Assembly (NCBI GenBank): GCA_041743835.1
Contig: JBGTLW010000073.1
Coordinates: 1-13,152 of the forward strand
Direction of reading: 5' to 3'
Origin: JBGTLW01 sp041743835
GTDB taxonomy: Bacteria; Planctomycetota; Phycisphaerae; Phycisphaerales; Phycisphaeraceae
DNA length: 13,152 nucleotides
Shown: piece by piece, positions 7,509 through 13,013 of the stretch
How the letters are laid out: each line of letters starts with the position of its first letter
Position numbering within the stretch: position 1 is the first letter of the stretch
Notes under the pieces: model-generated
The model's database searches: none
Seen by the model: only the letters and a program-made list of their open reading frames with translations
What the model was told of the DNA's origin: nothing
Made by a program: the position numbers and the translations under genes

Positions 7509-10330
7509 CATTCATCCTCCGGTACCAAGGCGTCGGCGCTGGCGGCGATGTCGGCGGACATGAAGACCGCCTCGAGCCAGGCCAGGCCCCAGCGGCCGTG
7601 TTTACGTTGCAGGCGGTCGAACCGGCGGGCGATCGCGGCGGGGCTCAGGCGGCTGTCGATTGAATCGCCCCCGTTGGCCAGGTGATTCAATGCCTTGTTA
7701 GTAAAGTGAGGCCGTGCGTAGCCGTGGTGCGACCCAATCAGATGCAGCACGAGTTCCCGTTGCGACCCATCCAGTGCTTCGAAGCGCAGGTCGCGGAGCG
7801 TGTCGATCATCGAGCGGAACTCGTGGCGGTAGCCGTCGAGCTGTTTACCGTTCATCCCCCTGCGGCCGGGCTTGCCCCATCGCTCCGCCGGTTTGCTGTT
7901 GTATACCGCCTTCTGCCAGATCTCTTGGGCTTTGCCGGTGTCGTGGAGCTCGGCGGCGACTTGATAGACCGCCCGCATCGCGGGATCAAGACCCAACGCC
8001 TCTGCGGACCGATTGGCGTTAAAGACGACATCCCCGACGTGATCAGCCAGCGGGACACCGTTACTGGCATGAGTGCCCCGCTTCTCGCGCGGGCCCACTA
8101 GGAGTAGCAGGCGGCTCGGCTCGCCATTGACATCGGCGTCCAGTACCCACTGCTTGGTCTTGCGCAACCTAAGGCCATCGGTTCTCTCGGCTTCCATCGT
8201 ATTGATGAGTTGATCCCGCGCCGATTCCAGATCACTAAATTTACCGACGGCGCCCCGCGTTGAGCTGAGTGTACGTGCGATCCATTGATCGTCATCGTCA
8301 CGGCTCAATAGCACGCGTGAGCGCGGCGACTGGCCTTGGTAGTCCTCATGGTCGGCCACGTCCAGCCTTGAAGGGGGCCCAGAGTCCGGTTTGGGATCAA
8401 GCATTCCCTTATCGCTTAGCCCGCCGAAGCTCGCCGGCAGGATTACTATCGCGCCGGTCACGGCCTCTTGAACTTCGTCTACGGCCATCTCTAATAGTCG
8501 GCAGATTCTCGTGTCCTTACCCCGGATCGTGACGAACACGCCGGGTCTGGCTCGTGCGTCATCCCCCGCCTCAACTAGTGTCTGACGGGCTTGGGTTAAT
8601 AGTGTGACAAGGTCTTTGGTGTTTGTGATCCGCAGCGTCTCATGAGTGCGAAGGCGGTGGGACTTGTAGAGTTCGTCCAGCCAGGCTTCAAGCGTCTTAT
8701 ACTCACGGTCATCGGCCTGCCGAGACAGTTGGAGCTCATCTAACTCGGCTCGCCAAGCGATGGTGGTCTCGGGGCGGGCGTCATCTTCGACGCCGTGCAG
8801 ATACGGCGTCAATTCGTGCGCGAGCGGCCAGGAGTCGCGGATACTGGTTAGCGACCATGCGTCGAGGACCGCCTCGTGCGGGGCCGACCAGATGGGCACG
8901 GGTGAAGAGGCGTCTTTGCGGTCTTTGGCTTGCAATCCATCCACGAACTTTCGCAGTGCCGCTGGGGAGACGTCGTGTCGGCCGTCGTCATCCATCGGCA
9001 GTGCATTCAGCAGTTCGAGTGTCCGGACGACCGCTGCGTCAAACGAACCGGGCTTGAGTGACTTGGGCTGCGTGGATTCGTGTACCAGATCGACGCGGGC
9101 AGGCTGCTCAGCGTCACCGCGACGATTCACCCGTCCCAGCCTTTGGACCAGGCTGTCGAGTGATGTGGCATCGCAGACCAGATGGTCTGCGTCGAAGTCC
9201 GCCCCGACTTCGCCAGCAGACGTCGAGACGAGGTAGTGCGTCCTCTCAATGGCTGCTTCACGATCGGTCAATACCTGGAGCACCGGCCCATCAGCTAATC
9301 GGTCACGTTCGTAGCCCCGGATCGTTCCGGTCAGCAGCGCCACTCGTTCTCGTCCGATGCCATGCATCTTGCCAGTGAGTTCTGACGCAACTTTCGCAGC
9401 ATCATCGGGCGTACGCACATAAACGATCACTCGATTGGTGCCGGTTTCGTGCGCCGCCGCCAACGCTGCGAGGAGCTTGATGTGCCCACGCTTCTCGGTT
9501 GGGTGGAGCTGCAGTCGCTTGGCTGCATGGAGCCGGCGCCGAACCATTGGCTCTGCATGGTCTGCGGCATCAAGGATGATCGCGGCTGGCTTGACGGAGT
9601 CTGCGTTAGCCTTCACACTGGAAGTGGCCGACATCGCCAGGACCCTAAGACTCCTCTCGGTAGAAGTATCGCCCGCTTGTAGTCCACGCACGTATTCGAG
9701 CAACCGCTGAAACGGCTGGGTTAGGTGAGCCTCATCATGAACGATTAATGCGTCCCTTCCGACGAGGCCGGCCTGCATCGCACACTGTTTCCAACTGGAT
9801 CGGTAGGCCCCGAACAGCAGACGGCTGCCGATCATATCTACGGTCCCGACAATAATCGCCGGCCGCGCTGCGTTACACATCCACTGCCCGCTGTCAGCCA
9901 ACTGGCCGCGCAGCGTGCTGATCGACATAAAGTCCTTGCCATCTCCCGCCCTCACTTTAAGTGCCGCGACCACACGATCAAGCATCGCCCGCTTTTCGTC
10001 GTCGATGTCAAACGGCGGATCGCCCTCGGCCAATGGCTCGCCCAAAAGACGGAAAAACAGCTTCCTCGCCTCATCCGTCGCTTGGTCCACAATCGTTCGG
10101 CGATTGACCACATAAACCAGTCGGCGGGGCACACCCGACGCTCCTGAGGCCAGTGCCAACAACCAGATTGGCATGACGGAGGTCTTGCCCAGACCTGTCG
10201 GGATATCCAACGACTCCGGCCATTCCCCAGCGAGGATGAGGTTGTACAGCCGTCGCTGCCAAGGGAAAGGCTTGCCGCAACCCGTGAGTGCCGCAAAGGT
10301 TGTGTCGAAGTCAATGGAAAAATCAGTCAT
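7508..10330 (-). CDS. cas3: Cas3 helicase-nuclease with C-terminal HD domain (type I-G)
   Basis: This 940-aa protein is the DNA-destroying enzyme of the system. Helicase motifs come first: DIPTGLGKT (Walker A, about 42-50), VHDEAH (about 197-202), AMSATSS (about 232-238), and QRLGRVNRRGD (motif VI, about 396-406). The HD nuclease is at the C-terminus: PLADHVGDV gives the first His, AELHDTGK the HD pair (about 796-797), and further His residues occur in YRHEF and GSHHGY. Helicase-before-HD order is reversed relative to most Cas3 proteins and is characteristic of type I-G. ATG 10330 forms an ATGA overlap with the stop of the upstream gene, implying translational coupling; an in-frame ATG ten codons upstream lies inside that gene and is less likely. 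Confidence 0.95.
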   Translation of the reverse strand: MTDFSIDFDTTFAALTGCGKPFPWQRRLYNLILAGEWPESLDIPTGLGKTSVMPIWLLALASGASGVPRRLVYVVNRRTIVDQATDEARKLFFRLLGEPLAEGDPPFDIDDEKRAMLDRVVAALKVRAGDGKDFMSISTLRGQLADSGQWMCNAARPAIIVGTVDMIGSRLLFGAYRSSWKQCAMQAGLVGRDALIVHDEAHLTQPFQRLLEYVRGLQAGDTSTERSLRVLAMSATSSVKANADSVKPAAIILDAADHAEPMVRRRLHAAKRLQLHPTEKRGHIKLLAALAAAHETGTNRVIVYVRTPDDAAKVASELTGKMHGIGRERVALLTGTIRGYERDRLADGPVLQVLTDREAAIERTHYLVSTSAGEVGADFDADHLVCDATSLDSLVQRLGRVNRRGDAEQPARVDLVHESTQPKSLKPGSFDAAVVRTLELLNALPMDDDGRHDVSPAALRKFVDGLQAKDRKDASSPVPIWSAPHEAVLDAWSLTSIRDSWPLAHELTPYLHGVEDDARPETTIAWRAELDELQLSRQADDREYKTLEAWLDELYKSHRLRTHETLRITNTKDLVTLLTQARQTLVEAGDDARARPGVFVTIRGKDTRICRLLEMAVDEVQEAVTGAIVILPASFGGLSDKGMLDPKPDSGPPSRLDVADHEDYQGQSPRSRVLLSRDDDDQWIARTLSSTRGAVGKFSDLESARDQLINTMEAERTDGLRLRKTKQWVLDADVNGEPSRLLLLVGPREKRGTHASNGVPLADHVGDVVFNANRSAEALGLDPAMRAVYQVAAELHDTGKAQEIWQKAVYNSKPAERWGKPGRRGMNGKQLDGYRHEFRSMIDTLRDLRFEALDGSQRELVLHLIGSHHGYARPHFTNKALNHLANGGDSIDSRLSPAAIARRFDRLQRKHGRWGLAWLEAVFMSADIAASADALVPEDE

Positions 10331-10617
10331 CTGACATGTACCCGTTTCGTTCCATTCCAAGCCCGCCGGATCAGTACCCGGCCGTGTTGTTCCTTCATGC
10401 GATGCAAGACCTCGTGGTCAACCTCGGGATCGGCCTCAGCCCACCGGCGGGCAAAGCGGCGCTCAAGCGAAGCACGGCCAATCCACCGGCCCCGAGCATG
10501 GGCTAAACGCAGCTCACGCAGCGTTCTTAGCACGCACCAGCGCCACAGTCGGGCTCCTGCAAGCCCGTCCGGCAACGCCAGTTCCCCCGCCCAGGGCCAA
10601 TGCTCCAGGCGTTCCAT
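10327..10617 (-). CDS. Small basic, possibly winged-helix protein ahead of cas3
   Basis: I do not recognise this 96-aa protein. It is very Arg- and Trp-rich: WPWAGE near the N-terminus, then a helical run GARLWRWCVLRTLRELRLAH (about 21-40), a second helical part RASLERRFARRW (48-59), a third EVDHEVLHRMKEQ (65-77), and a final hairpin-like VLIRRAWNGTKRVHVR (81-96). Three helices followed by a basic beta hairpin would suit a winged helix-turn-helix. An RNA- or effector-binding role, such as an accessory small subunit, is also possible. AAGGA six bases before ATG 10617 favours that start over one five codons upstream. It is the first gene of the cas operon, and its stop overlaps the cas3 start (ATGA), so it is almost certainly translated with cas3. 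Confidence 0.7.
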   Translation of the reverse strand: MERLEHWPWAGELALPDGLAGARLWRWCVLRTLRELRLAHARGRWIGRASLERRFARRWAEADPEVDHEVLHRMKEQHGRVLIRRAWNGTKRVHVR

Positions 10618-10719
10618 CGCACATCCTTCCACATCGCCACATCCGTGTGACCCCAGCAGTATGCCACGCCCTCGCTTGGGCCGCTGACAGCAGGGTGGCA
10701 GAGCAGTTCACAGTGTAGT

Positions 10720-10747
10720 ATTATGTGATGAGAGTTCAAGTAGTTAA
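10720..10747 (-). promoter_or_regulatory. Predicted cas operon promoter
   Basis: On the minus strand TTAACT (10742-10747) and CATAAT (10720-10725) are separated by 16 nt, matching -35 and -10 consensus at 4/6 and 5/6. The predicted start, near 10712, lies about 95 nt ahead of the first gene of the cas operon. No other good promoter was seen between it and that gene. The -10 region (TATTAT on the plus strand, 10719-10724) is nearly symmetrical and could also serve leftover plus-strand transcription. The pseudo-spacer target at 10728-10745 fills the space between the two boxes. Confidence 0.5.
10728..10745 (+). promoter_or_regulatory. Target site of the CreR-like guide in the cas promoter
   Basis: ATGAGAGTTCAAGTAGTT here matches the start of the pseudo-spacer at 10843-10860, ATGAGTGTTCATGTAGTT, at 16 of 18 positions; identity ends abruptly after position 18. 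Both mismatches are at positions 6 and 12, which a type I effector does not read. A guide matching only the first three six-base segments would be expected to support binding but not Cas3 recruitment. The three bases on the PAM side are GTG; the TTN motif I recall for a studied I-G system is only partly met. Binding here would cover the cas operon promoter. Confidence 0.7.
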
Positions 10748-10748
10748 C

Positions 10749-10777
10749 TTGACGAAGCCGGAGATTCTGGCTATTGT
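10749..10777 (+). promoter_or_regulatory. Predicted promoter of the CreR-like RNA
   Basis: TTGACG (10749-10754) and TATTGT (10772-10777) are 17 nt apart, matching the -35 at 5/6 and the -10 at 4/6. A start near 10784 would begin the transcript about 23 nt before the first degenerate repeat. Its -35 lies four bases beyond the 18-nt match, so an effector bound there would probably cover it and the RNA could limit its own synthesis. Confidence 0.5.
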
Positions 10778-10783
10778 CCCTTA

Positions 10784-10912
10784 TAAAAACAACAACCGCC
10801 TCGTGAACTGGCGGTAACCACAGCGAGCGGCTTCATTGAAGCATGAGTGTTCATGTAGTTTCGGACCTATCCGCTCGCACTTCCGCGCCTATGAGCGCGG
10901 CCTCATTGAACC
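10784..10912 (+). ncRNA. Degenerate mini-CRISPR, CreR-like cas-regulating RNA
   Basis: Two degenerate repeats flank one pseudo-spacer. The upstream repeat (about 10807-10842) keeps the last nine bases of the main repeat, CATTGAAGC, in crRNA sense. The downstream repeat (about 10877-10912) has a perfect hairpin, CCGCGC-CTATGA-GCGCGG, then CCTCATTGAACC, and agrees with the main repeat at 15 of its last 18 bases. Their ends are 70 nt apart, giving a 34-nt pseudo-spacer (10843-10876), close to the spacing of the main array. The upstream repeat lacks the standard stem, but CCGC(C)TCG near 10797 could pair with CGAGCGG near 10824-10830. The orientation is opposite to the cas genes. The pseudo-spacer matches the cas promoter, so the likely product is a guide for repression, not immunity. 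The 5' end is set by the predicted promoter and the 3' end by the second repeat. Confidence 0.68.
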
Positions 10913-11169
10913 GGGGTATGGGCAGATTGGTTTTCGGTCGGCACACGTTCGGAGTTCTTAGACATGCCTTGAGACAGAAAAACGGTTCGGCGTCGGGCCC
11001 GGCCATCGATTTCGACGACCACTACGGCTTCGCTCGGCGGCAGAGCCCGAGGCTCACGCGGGATGACCCAGTCGGGAGCGACTTGGGCGAGTGGTATCGT
11101 ATGGCCCTGACATTCGAGCCAGAGACGAACGGTGGCTGAATAAGCTTGTCCGACATTGAGGTTTTGCAT
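10903..11169 (-). CDS. Hypothetical 88-aa protein
   Basis: I cannot name the family. The 88-aa product begins MQNLNVGQAYSATVRLWLEC and contains IPLAQVAPDWVIPREP and EAVVVVEIDGRARRRTVFL. This alternating hydrophobic beta pattern with DWVI and an ExxVDGR-like turn suggests a small all-beta domain, and I associate similar short proteins with planctomycete genomes. The last dozen residues (TENQSAHTPVQ) look unstructured. ATG 11169 is preferred because the conserved-looking part starts there; in-frame starts at 11181 and 11217 exist. Its start lies within two bases of the start chosen for the plus-strand kinase-like gene, and its stop overlaps the second degenerate repeat of the mini-array. Confidence 0.55.
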   Translation of the reverse strand: MQNLNVGQAYSATVRLWLECQGHTIPLAQVAPDWVIPREPRALPPSEAVVVVEIDGRARRRTVFLSQGMSKNSERVPTENQSAHTPVQ

Positions 11170-11170
11170 C

Positions 11171-11656
11171 GTGGATTTCATTCTACCCGCATTCCAACGG
11201 CTGCAAAGCTTTTCCAAGGGCGATTGTCGGCGCTTGGGATTTGGGCAGCAGGGATCGGTCTTCGAGACGAGTTACGGAACCGCCGCGAAGGTATTCAGTG
11301 GGGTAGAGGCTTATCGGCGGGAGTTGGGGGTTTATCTTCGGCTGACCGAGCACCGGGTAACGTCGATTCAAGGGCACGCTGTCCCGCAGTTGCTCCGGTT
11401 TAGCGACGCATTGGGCATCATCGAGATGTCTATCGTCTCGCGGCCATTTGTGTTGGACTTTGGTAAGTCGCGGATCGACACTTCTTGGGAACATGAGTTC
11501 CGCGACGATCCGCATGTCATCGAGGAGCGGTGGGCGCATTGGGAATCCCAATTTGAGTCTGAGCAGTGGCCGACCGTCTTGGCGATCTACGATGAACTGG
11601 GTCGTAAGCACGGGGTTTGGCTGGAAGACCTGCACCCCGGCAACATCGGGTTCTGA
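11171..11656 (+). CDS. Short protein-kinase-fold protein
   Basis: This 161-aa protein has a glycine-rich loop LGFGQQGSV (22-30), a candidate ATP-binding Lys40 in GTAAKVF, and Glu51 in YRREL as the helix-C partner. It ends in LEDLHPGNIGF, which resembles the catalytic HxDxxPxN loop of aminoglycoside-phosphotransferase and ABC1-like kinases, with Asp153 and Asn158. It stops right after this loop, without a clear DFG segment or C-lobe, so it is about half the size of a complete kinase. I recall short proteins of this type in planctomycetes, so it may be complete. The substrate is unknown. GTG 11171 has GAGG nine bases upstream; a TTG five codons earlier is an alternative. It has no evident link to CRISPR function. 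Confidence 0.6.
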   Translation: MDFILPAFQRLQSFSKGDCRRLGFGQQGSVFETSYGTAAKVFSGVEAYRRELGVYLRLTEHRVTSIQGHAVPQLLRFSDALGIIEMSIVSRPFVLDFGKSRIDTSWEHEFRDDPHVIEERWAHWESQFESEQWPTVLAIYDELGRKHGVWLEDLHPGNIGF

Positions 11657-11660
11657 AGTA

Positions 11661-11681
11661 GCTGCACCCGGCCGTTGCAGC
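11661..11681. terminator. Hairpin between convergent genes
   Basis: GCTGCA-CCCGGCCGT-TGCAGC forms a 6-bp stem in the 43-nt gap between the kinase-like gene and the WYL regulator, which converge here. There is no T-tract on either strand, so a role as a two-way terminator is possible but not typical. Confidence 0.35.
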
Positions 11682-11699
11682 CTACACACCAATCAATTG

Positions 11700-12683
11700 T
11701 CATTCATAAAACTCTGCGGCCTCTCGCAGCAGCATGGCAACTTGCTGTCGCAGCTCACTCGGTTCAAGCACCTCGCAGTGAGGGCCGTAGCTGAGGACCC
11801 ACCATGCGATCTCATCAAGCCCGTCGATCTCAAAACTGGCAGTGATCGAGCCATCCTCGTGATAGTCGATCTGCTGCGATCGGTGCCAGTAGGTGTCGGC
11901 AACGGTCTCCGCGACTTTCGGAGTAAACCGCAGCGCGATCCTGCGACGGACCCGGTCGCCAGGGATCATCCGCCAAGCGTGGCCAAGGTAGTCGTCCAGG
12001 GAAAATTCCTTCGGCTTCTCAAAGAAGCCGTCGATCGGCTCGATCCGTGTAAATCGAGACAGTCGGAGGGTGCGAGGTTCGCTCCGGCCGTGGTGTAGCC
12101 CAATGACATACCACGCGCGCTGCCCCCAATACAGGTGATACGGGTCGAGGCGGAACTGCTCAGGAGAATCTTGCTGTGGATCGCCGTGGGCCGGCTCGTA
12201 CACGCACCTCAGCGGCAGACATTGGGCGATCGCATGGGACACAGTGGACCAGGCTCCTTCGTTGCCCTCTTGCTCACCGGCAGCCAAGTGGAAATGCACA
12301 TTCGGTAACATCTCGCCCACCGCATCACGCAGGGCGTGGGGAAGGCCTACTTTGAGTTTCTCCATCGCATTGGCTGCCGGACGAGTCAACGGTAGTTGCT
12401 CGGTGCCACCGACTCGCTCGGCTAGAAGCAATAGAGCACAAGCTTCTTCGGGTGTGAGGTCAAGCGCTGGCAGAAAGAATCCCGGCTGAATACGGTAACC
12501 GCCGGTGTCTGCATCAAACAGCACTGGTACACCTCCGTCACGCAGACGGTCCAAGTCGCGGTAGACCGTGCGCTCACCAACTTCTAGATGCTCGGCAATC
12601 AAGGGGGCCCGCCAGTGACGGTCCCCCTGAATCATCGTGAGGAGCCTCAATAACCGCCCCAATAAAGTTGCTTGCCCGGCCAT
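11700..12683 (-). CDS. WYL-domain transcriptional regulator with N-terminal HTH
   Basis: The 327-aa protein is a normal-length WYL regulator. Residues 1-65 form a winged helix (HTH_11 type), with LEVGERTVYRDLDRLRDGGVPV covering the recognition helix and DTGGYRIQ the wing. The WYL domain spans about 150-215, with RAWYVIGLHHGR (W191, Y192, V193) and LRLSRFTRIEPIDGFF, including Arg207 and Arg210, likely ligand-binding residues. A C-terminal WCX-like segment ends WWVLSYGPHCEVLEPSELR. WYL proteins sense nucleic acid or nucleotide ligands, and some control CRISPR-Cas and other defence operons. Here it lies about 1.1 kb from the end of the cas operon, with two genes between, so control of the cas genes is inference only. 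Confidence 0.9.
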   Translation of the reverse strand: MAGQATLLGRLLRLLTMIQGDRHWRAPLIAEHLEVGERTVYRDLDRLRDGGVPVLFDADTGGYRIQPGFFLPALDLTPEEACALLLLAERVGGTEQLPLTRPAANAMEKLKVGLPHALRDAVGEMLPNVHFHLAAGEQEGNEGAWSTVSHAIAQCLPLRCVYEPAHGDPQQDSPEQFRLDPYHLYWGQRAWYVIGLHHGRSEPRTLRLSRFTRIEPIDGFFEKPKEFSLDDYLGHAWRMIPGDRVRRRIALRFTPKVAETVADTYWHRSQQIDYHEDGSITASFEIDGLDEIAWWVLSYGPHCEVLEPSELRQQVAMLLREAAEFYE

Positions 12684-12702
12684 TCACGAAGTATCGTGCG
12701 AA
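12683..12702. promoter_or_regulatory. Imperfect inverted repeat at the WYL gene start
   Basis: TTCACGA and TCGTGCGAA face each other around a 4-nt centre, with two extra bases (CG) in the right arm, overlapping the first base of the WYL regulator start codon. A site here could let the regulator control itself. The match is imperfect and may be chance. Confidence 0.25.
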
Positions 12703-12769
12703 AATCCATCGTGTGCAACTTGGCCACTATCCTGAGCGGGGGCCAAACAGATATCTACGATGACGCCTG

Positions 12770-12982
12770 CTACCTGGGTACGTACCGATCAATCGCATCA
12801 ATCAAACCAATCGTCCCCATGGACACCAGATCCTCCACATCGTGATACACCCCCATCCCCGTCACCTTAGCCATCTTCGCCGCCACCTGCTTCACCATTG
12901 GAAGCTCATGCATCGCCACCCGGTTGCGATTCTCCGGAGTCCGTTCCGCCCAATATACCGCCCAAGCTTCGCTCGTCGTCAT
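12770..12982 (-). pseudogene. Truncated FliA/WhiG-like sigma factor, N-terminal part
   Basis: Seventy codons remain of a sigma-70-family factor of the FliA/WhiG type. The N-terminus TTSEAWAVYWAERTPENRNR leads into LPMVKQVAAKMAK and then VEDLVSMGTIGLIDAIDRY, the conserved region 1.2-2.2 that binds core RNA polymerase. After IDRY, where this family continues with DP and region 2.3, the frame reads VPR and stops, and nothing like regions 3 and 4 follows. The break lies near 12781. ATG 12982 (MTTSEA) has AGG-rich sequence upstream; an earlier in-frame ATG at 13051 lies inside the IS. The IS tip is 31 nt upstream of the start, so its promoter is probably separated too. The gene should be inactive. 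Confidence 0.75.
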
Positions 12983-13013
12983 CTTGCCTAACCCTTCCCT
13001 GAAGTGAACCAAC

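Larger units (their letters stand above)
10728..10817 (+). other. 29-codon mini-ORF, possible CreT-like element
   Basis: An ATG at the first base of the guide target opens a 29-codon frame (starting MRVQVVNLTK) that ends TAA at 10815-10817, within the first degenerate repeat. Its second codon is AGA, rare in a GC-rich genome, and the stretch is AT-rich compared with its surroundings. In archaeal CreTA, a mini-ORF with minor Arg codons next to its start is the toxic part and lies just upstream of the guide RNA, as here. No Shine-Dalgarno sequence precedes this ATG, and a frame of this length can occur by chance. Confidence 0.2.

Noticed and set aside
10795..10817. ACCGCC-loop-GGCGGT hairpin as a terminator of the mini-ORF
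   Set aside because: No T-tract follows, and the same bases probably belong to the folded upstream repeat of the guide RNA.
10728..10860. Explaining the 18-nt match as a duplicated gene start (MRVQVV versus MSVHVV)
   Set aside because: The similarity ends sharply on both sides, starts exactly after the repeat handle, and both differences change the amino acid; the every-sixth-base pattern fits guide-target pairing better.
10843..11139. Plus-strand open frame of 98 codons starting MSVHVV at the pseudo-spacer
   Set aside because: It begins inside the mini-CRISPR, has no ribosome binding site, shows no protein-like pattern, and is largely antisense to the 88-aa gene.
12777..12786. Perfect palindrome GGTACGTACC next to the sigma-factor break
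   Set aside because: Ten bases alone can be chance, and no IS end, attachment site or second copy in a meaningful place supports a recombination site.
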